DNA of 6,913 nt. Origin: Gammaproteobacteria bacterium. GTDB taxonomy: Bacteria > Pseudomonadota > Gammaproteobacteria > HK1. A program made the translations under genes and the position numbers. A model generated the notes under the pieces. It made no database searches. It had not been told where the DNA came from and worked only from the letters and a program-made list of their open reading frames with translations. Positions 6,447 through 6,913 of this stretch are shown here, in pieces; the stretch's first letter is position 1; each line of letters opens with the position of its first letter. Where the stretch lies: assembly GCA_020444775.1 (NCBI GenBank), contig JAGRHX010000882.1, forward strand, positions 1-6,913, given 5' to 3'.

Positions 6447-6688
6447 ACGGCATTGTGCATGGCCGCGCCGGACACCCGCAATCCGGGCCCGCTCCGGGAC
6501 CCGATCAGCGACCCGGCGCGGCTCCAGCCCGAGACACCCGAACCGGGATCCCCCGGAGGCGACGTGGAGTACGGTTTTTGGCTAATCTTTGCCAGGCGGA
6601 CCGCGCGCCAGGCACGATCCGTGGCCATCATCCGCGGCTGTGACAGGCGGTCGGTCCGCGAGCGGCGAGTTCCAGTGGGAGGATTCCA
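6447..6688. promoter_or_regulatory. Divergent control region between the TIR gene and the acyl-CoA dehydrogenase
   Basis: These 242 nt must hold the promoters of both head-to-head genes. Most of it is very GC-rich. The exception is an AT-rich patch at 6575-6590 (TTTTTGGCTAATCTTT), the likeliest promoter core, with TAATCT (6583-6588) as a poor -10 candidate and no good -35. A short inverted repeat, CCGGG/CCCGG, lies at 6543-6556 and includes the palindrome GGGATCCC. No terminator or RNA gene is visible. Confidence 0.3.
6677..6683 (+). promoter_or_regulatory. Ribosome binding site of the acyl-CoA dehydrogenase
   Basis: GGGAGGA lies 5 nt before GTG 6689. This near-ideal Shine-Dalgarno site fixes the GTG start of the dehydrogenase. 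Confidence 0.75.
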
Positions 6689-6913
6689 GTGTCAGAGCAG
6701 CAAGCGGTGGTAGATGCGCACGAAAGCGCAGAGCTGCAGTCATTTCGCGCCAGTGTGCGTGACTGGCTGGAAGCCAACTGCCCGGTGTCGATGCGCACGC
6801 CGATGCCCGACGACGAGATCGTCTGGGGTGGGCGCAACGCGGTGTTCAAGCACCCCGATTCCAAGCTCTGGCTGGAACGCATGGTGGCGAAGGGCTGGAC
6901 CGCGCCGACCTGG
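6689..6913 (+). CDS. Acyl-CoA dehydrogenase family protein, N-terminal 75 codons (3' end outside window)
   Basis: The frame opens at GTG 6689 and runs off the right edge. The family uses FAD to oxidise acyl-CoA thioesters to trans-2-enoyl-CoA, the first step of each beta-oxidation round, passing electrons to ETF. Only the N-terminal helical domain is present. Visible are the helix ELQSFRASVRDWLEANCP (residues 15-32), the segment SMRTPMPDDEIVWGG (34-48), and WLERMVAKGWTAPTW (61-75), the stretch that in these enzymes leads into the PxxYGG turn of the N-terminal domain. These match a longer acyl-CoA dehydrogenase type I recognise from proteobacterial lipid or steroid catabolism. The catalytic Glu and FAD-binding parts are outside the window, so substrate range is unknown. 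The excellent GGGAGGA site settles the start. A catabolic link with the acyl-CoA ligase about 3.4 kb away is plausible but not shown. Confidence 0.85.
   Translation, partial: MSEQQAVVDAHESAELQSFRASVRDWLEANCPVSMRTPMPDDEIVWGGRNAVFKHPDSKLWLERMVAKGWTAPTW

Noticed and set aside
6578..6594. Sigma-54-like sequence with TTGGC and TTTGCC
   Set aside because: The GG and GC elements are 9 nt apart and not the strict 10 nt, and the bases between do not match the consensus well.
5835..6713. Long plus-strand open frame (292 codons) opposite the TIR domain
   Set aside because: It lies antisense to a gene with clear TIR motifs, its translation is rich in Arg, Gln and Pro with no recognisable motif, and long antisense frames are expected in GC-rich coding DNA.

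Overview
The window is GC-rich, gene-dense chromosomal DNA of a proteobacterium, most likely a gammaproteobacterium. The main reason is a clear DusA-type tRNA-dihydrouridine synthase, supported by the bacterial acyl-CoA enzymes and the high-GC codon use. No transposase, integrase, tRNA, rRNA or CRISPR repeat is visible. Six genes are present; the first and last run off the ends.

Layout, left to right: (1) 1-344 (+), the C-terminal part of a uracil-DNA glycosylase superfamily protein. (2) 503-1570 (+), a complete PLP-dependent aminotransferase of the histidinol-phosphate aminotransferase type. (3) 1599-3287 (-), a complete class I adenylate-forming acyl-CoA ligase, convergent with gene 2. (4) 3501-4520 (+), dusA, starting at TTG behind a strong ribosome binding site and divergent from gene 3. 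(5) 4527-6392 (-), a large protein whose stop lies 6 nt from the dusA stop. (6) 6689-6913 (+), the first 75 codons of an acyl-CoA dehydrogenase, head to head with gene 5.

The standout is gene 5. Reading its protein from the N-terminus gives a TIR domain with a Glu at the NADase catalytic position. A protein-kinase fold follows, which keeps the glycine loop and the ATP-binding Lys but has lost both catalytic aspartates (HRD reads QGI, DFG reads AFG). A globin domain comes next, with a complete heme-pocket signature (B10 Tyr, CD1 Phe, E7 Gln, F8 His), and then a low-complexity tail. The arrangement suggests a one-protein switch: a heme-based gas or redox sensor, a pseudokinase relay and a TIR effector. 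This is inference. No defence or signalling partner gene lies next to it in the window.

The other genes look like housekeeping or lipid metabolism. The ligase and the dehydrogenase fit fatty-acid or related carboxylic-acid catabolism (acid activation, then alpha,beta-dehydrogenation). They lie on either side of dusA and the TIR gene and do not form one operon. The genes alternate in strand except genes 1 and 2, so most are probably transcribed singly.
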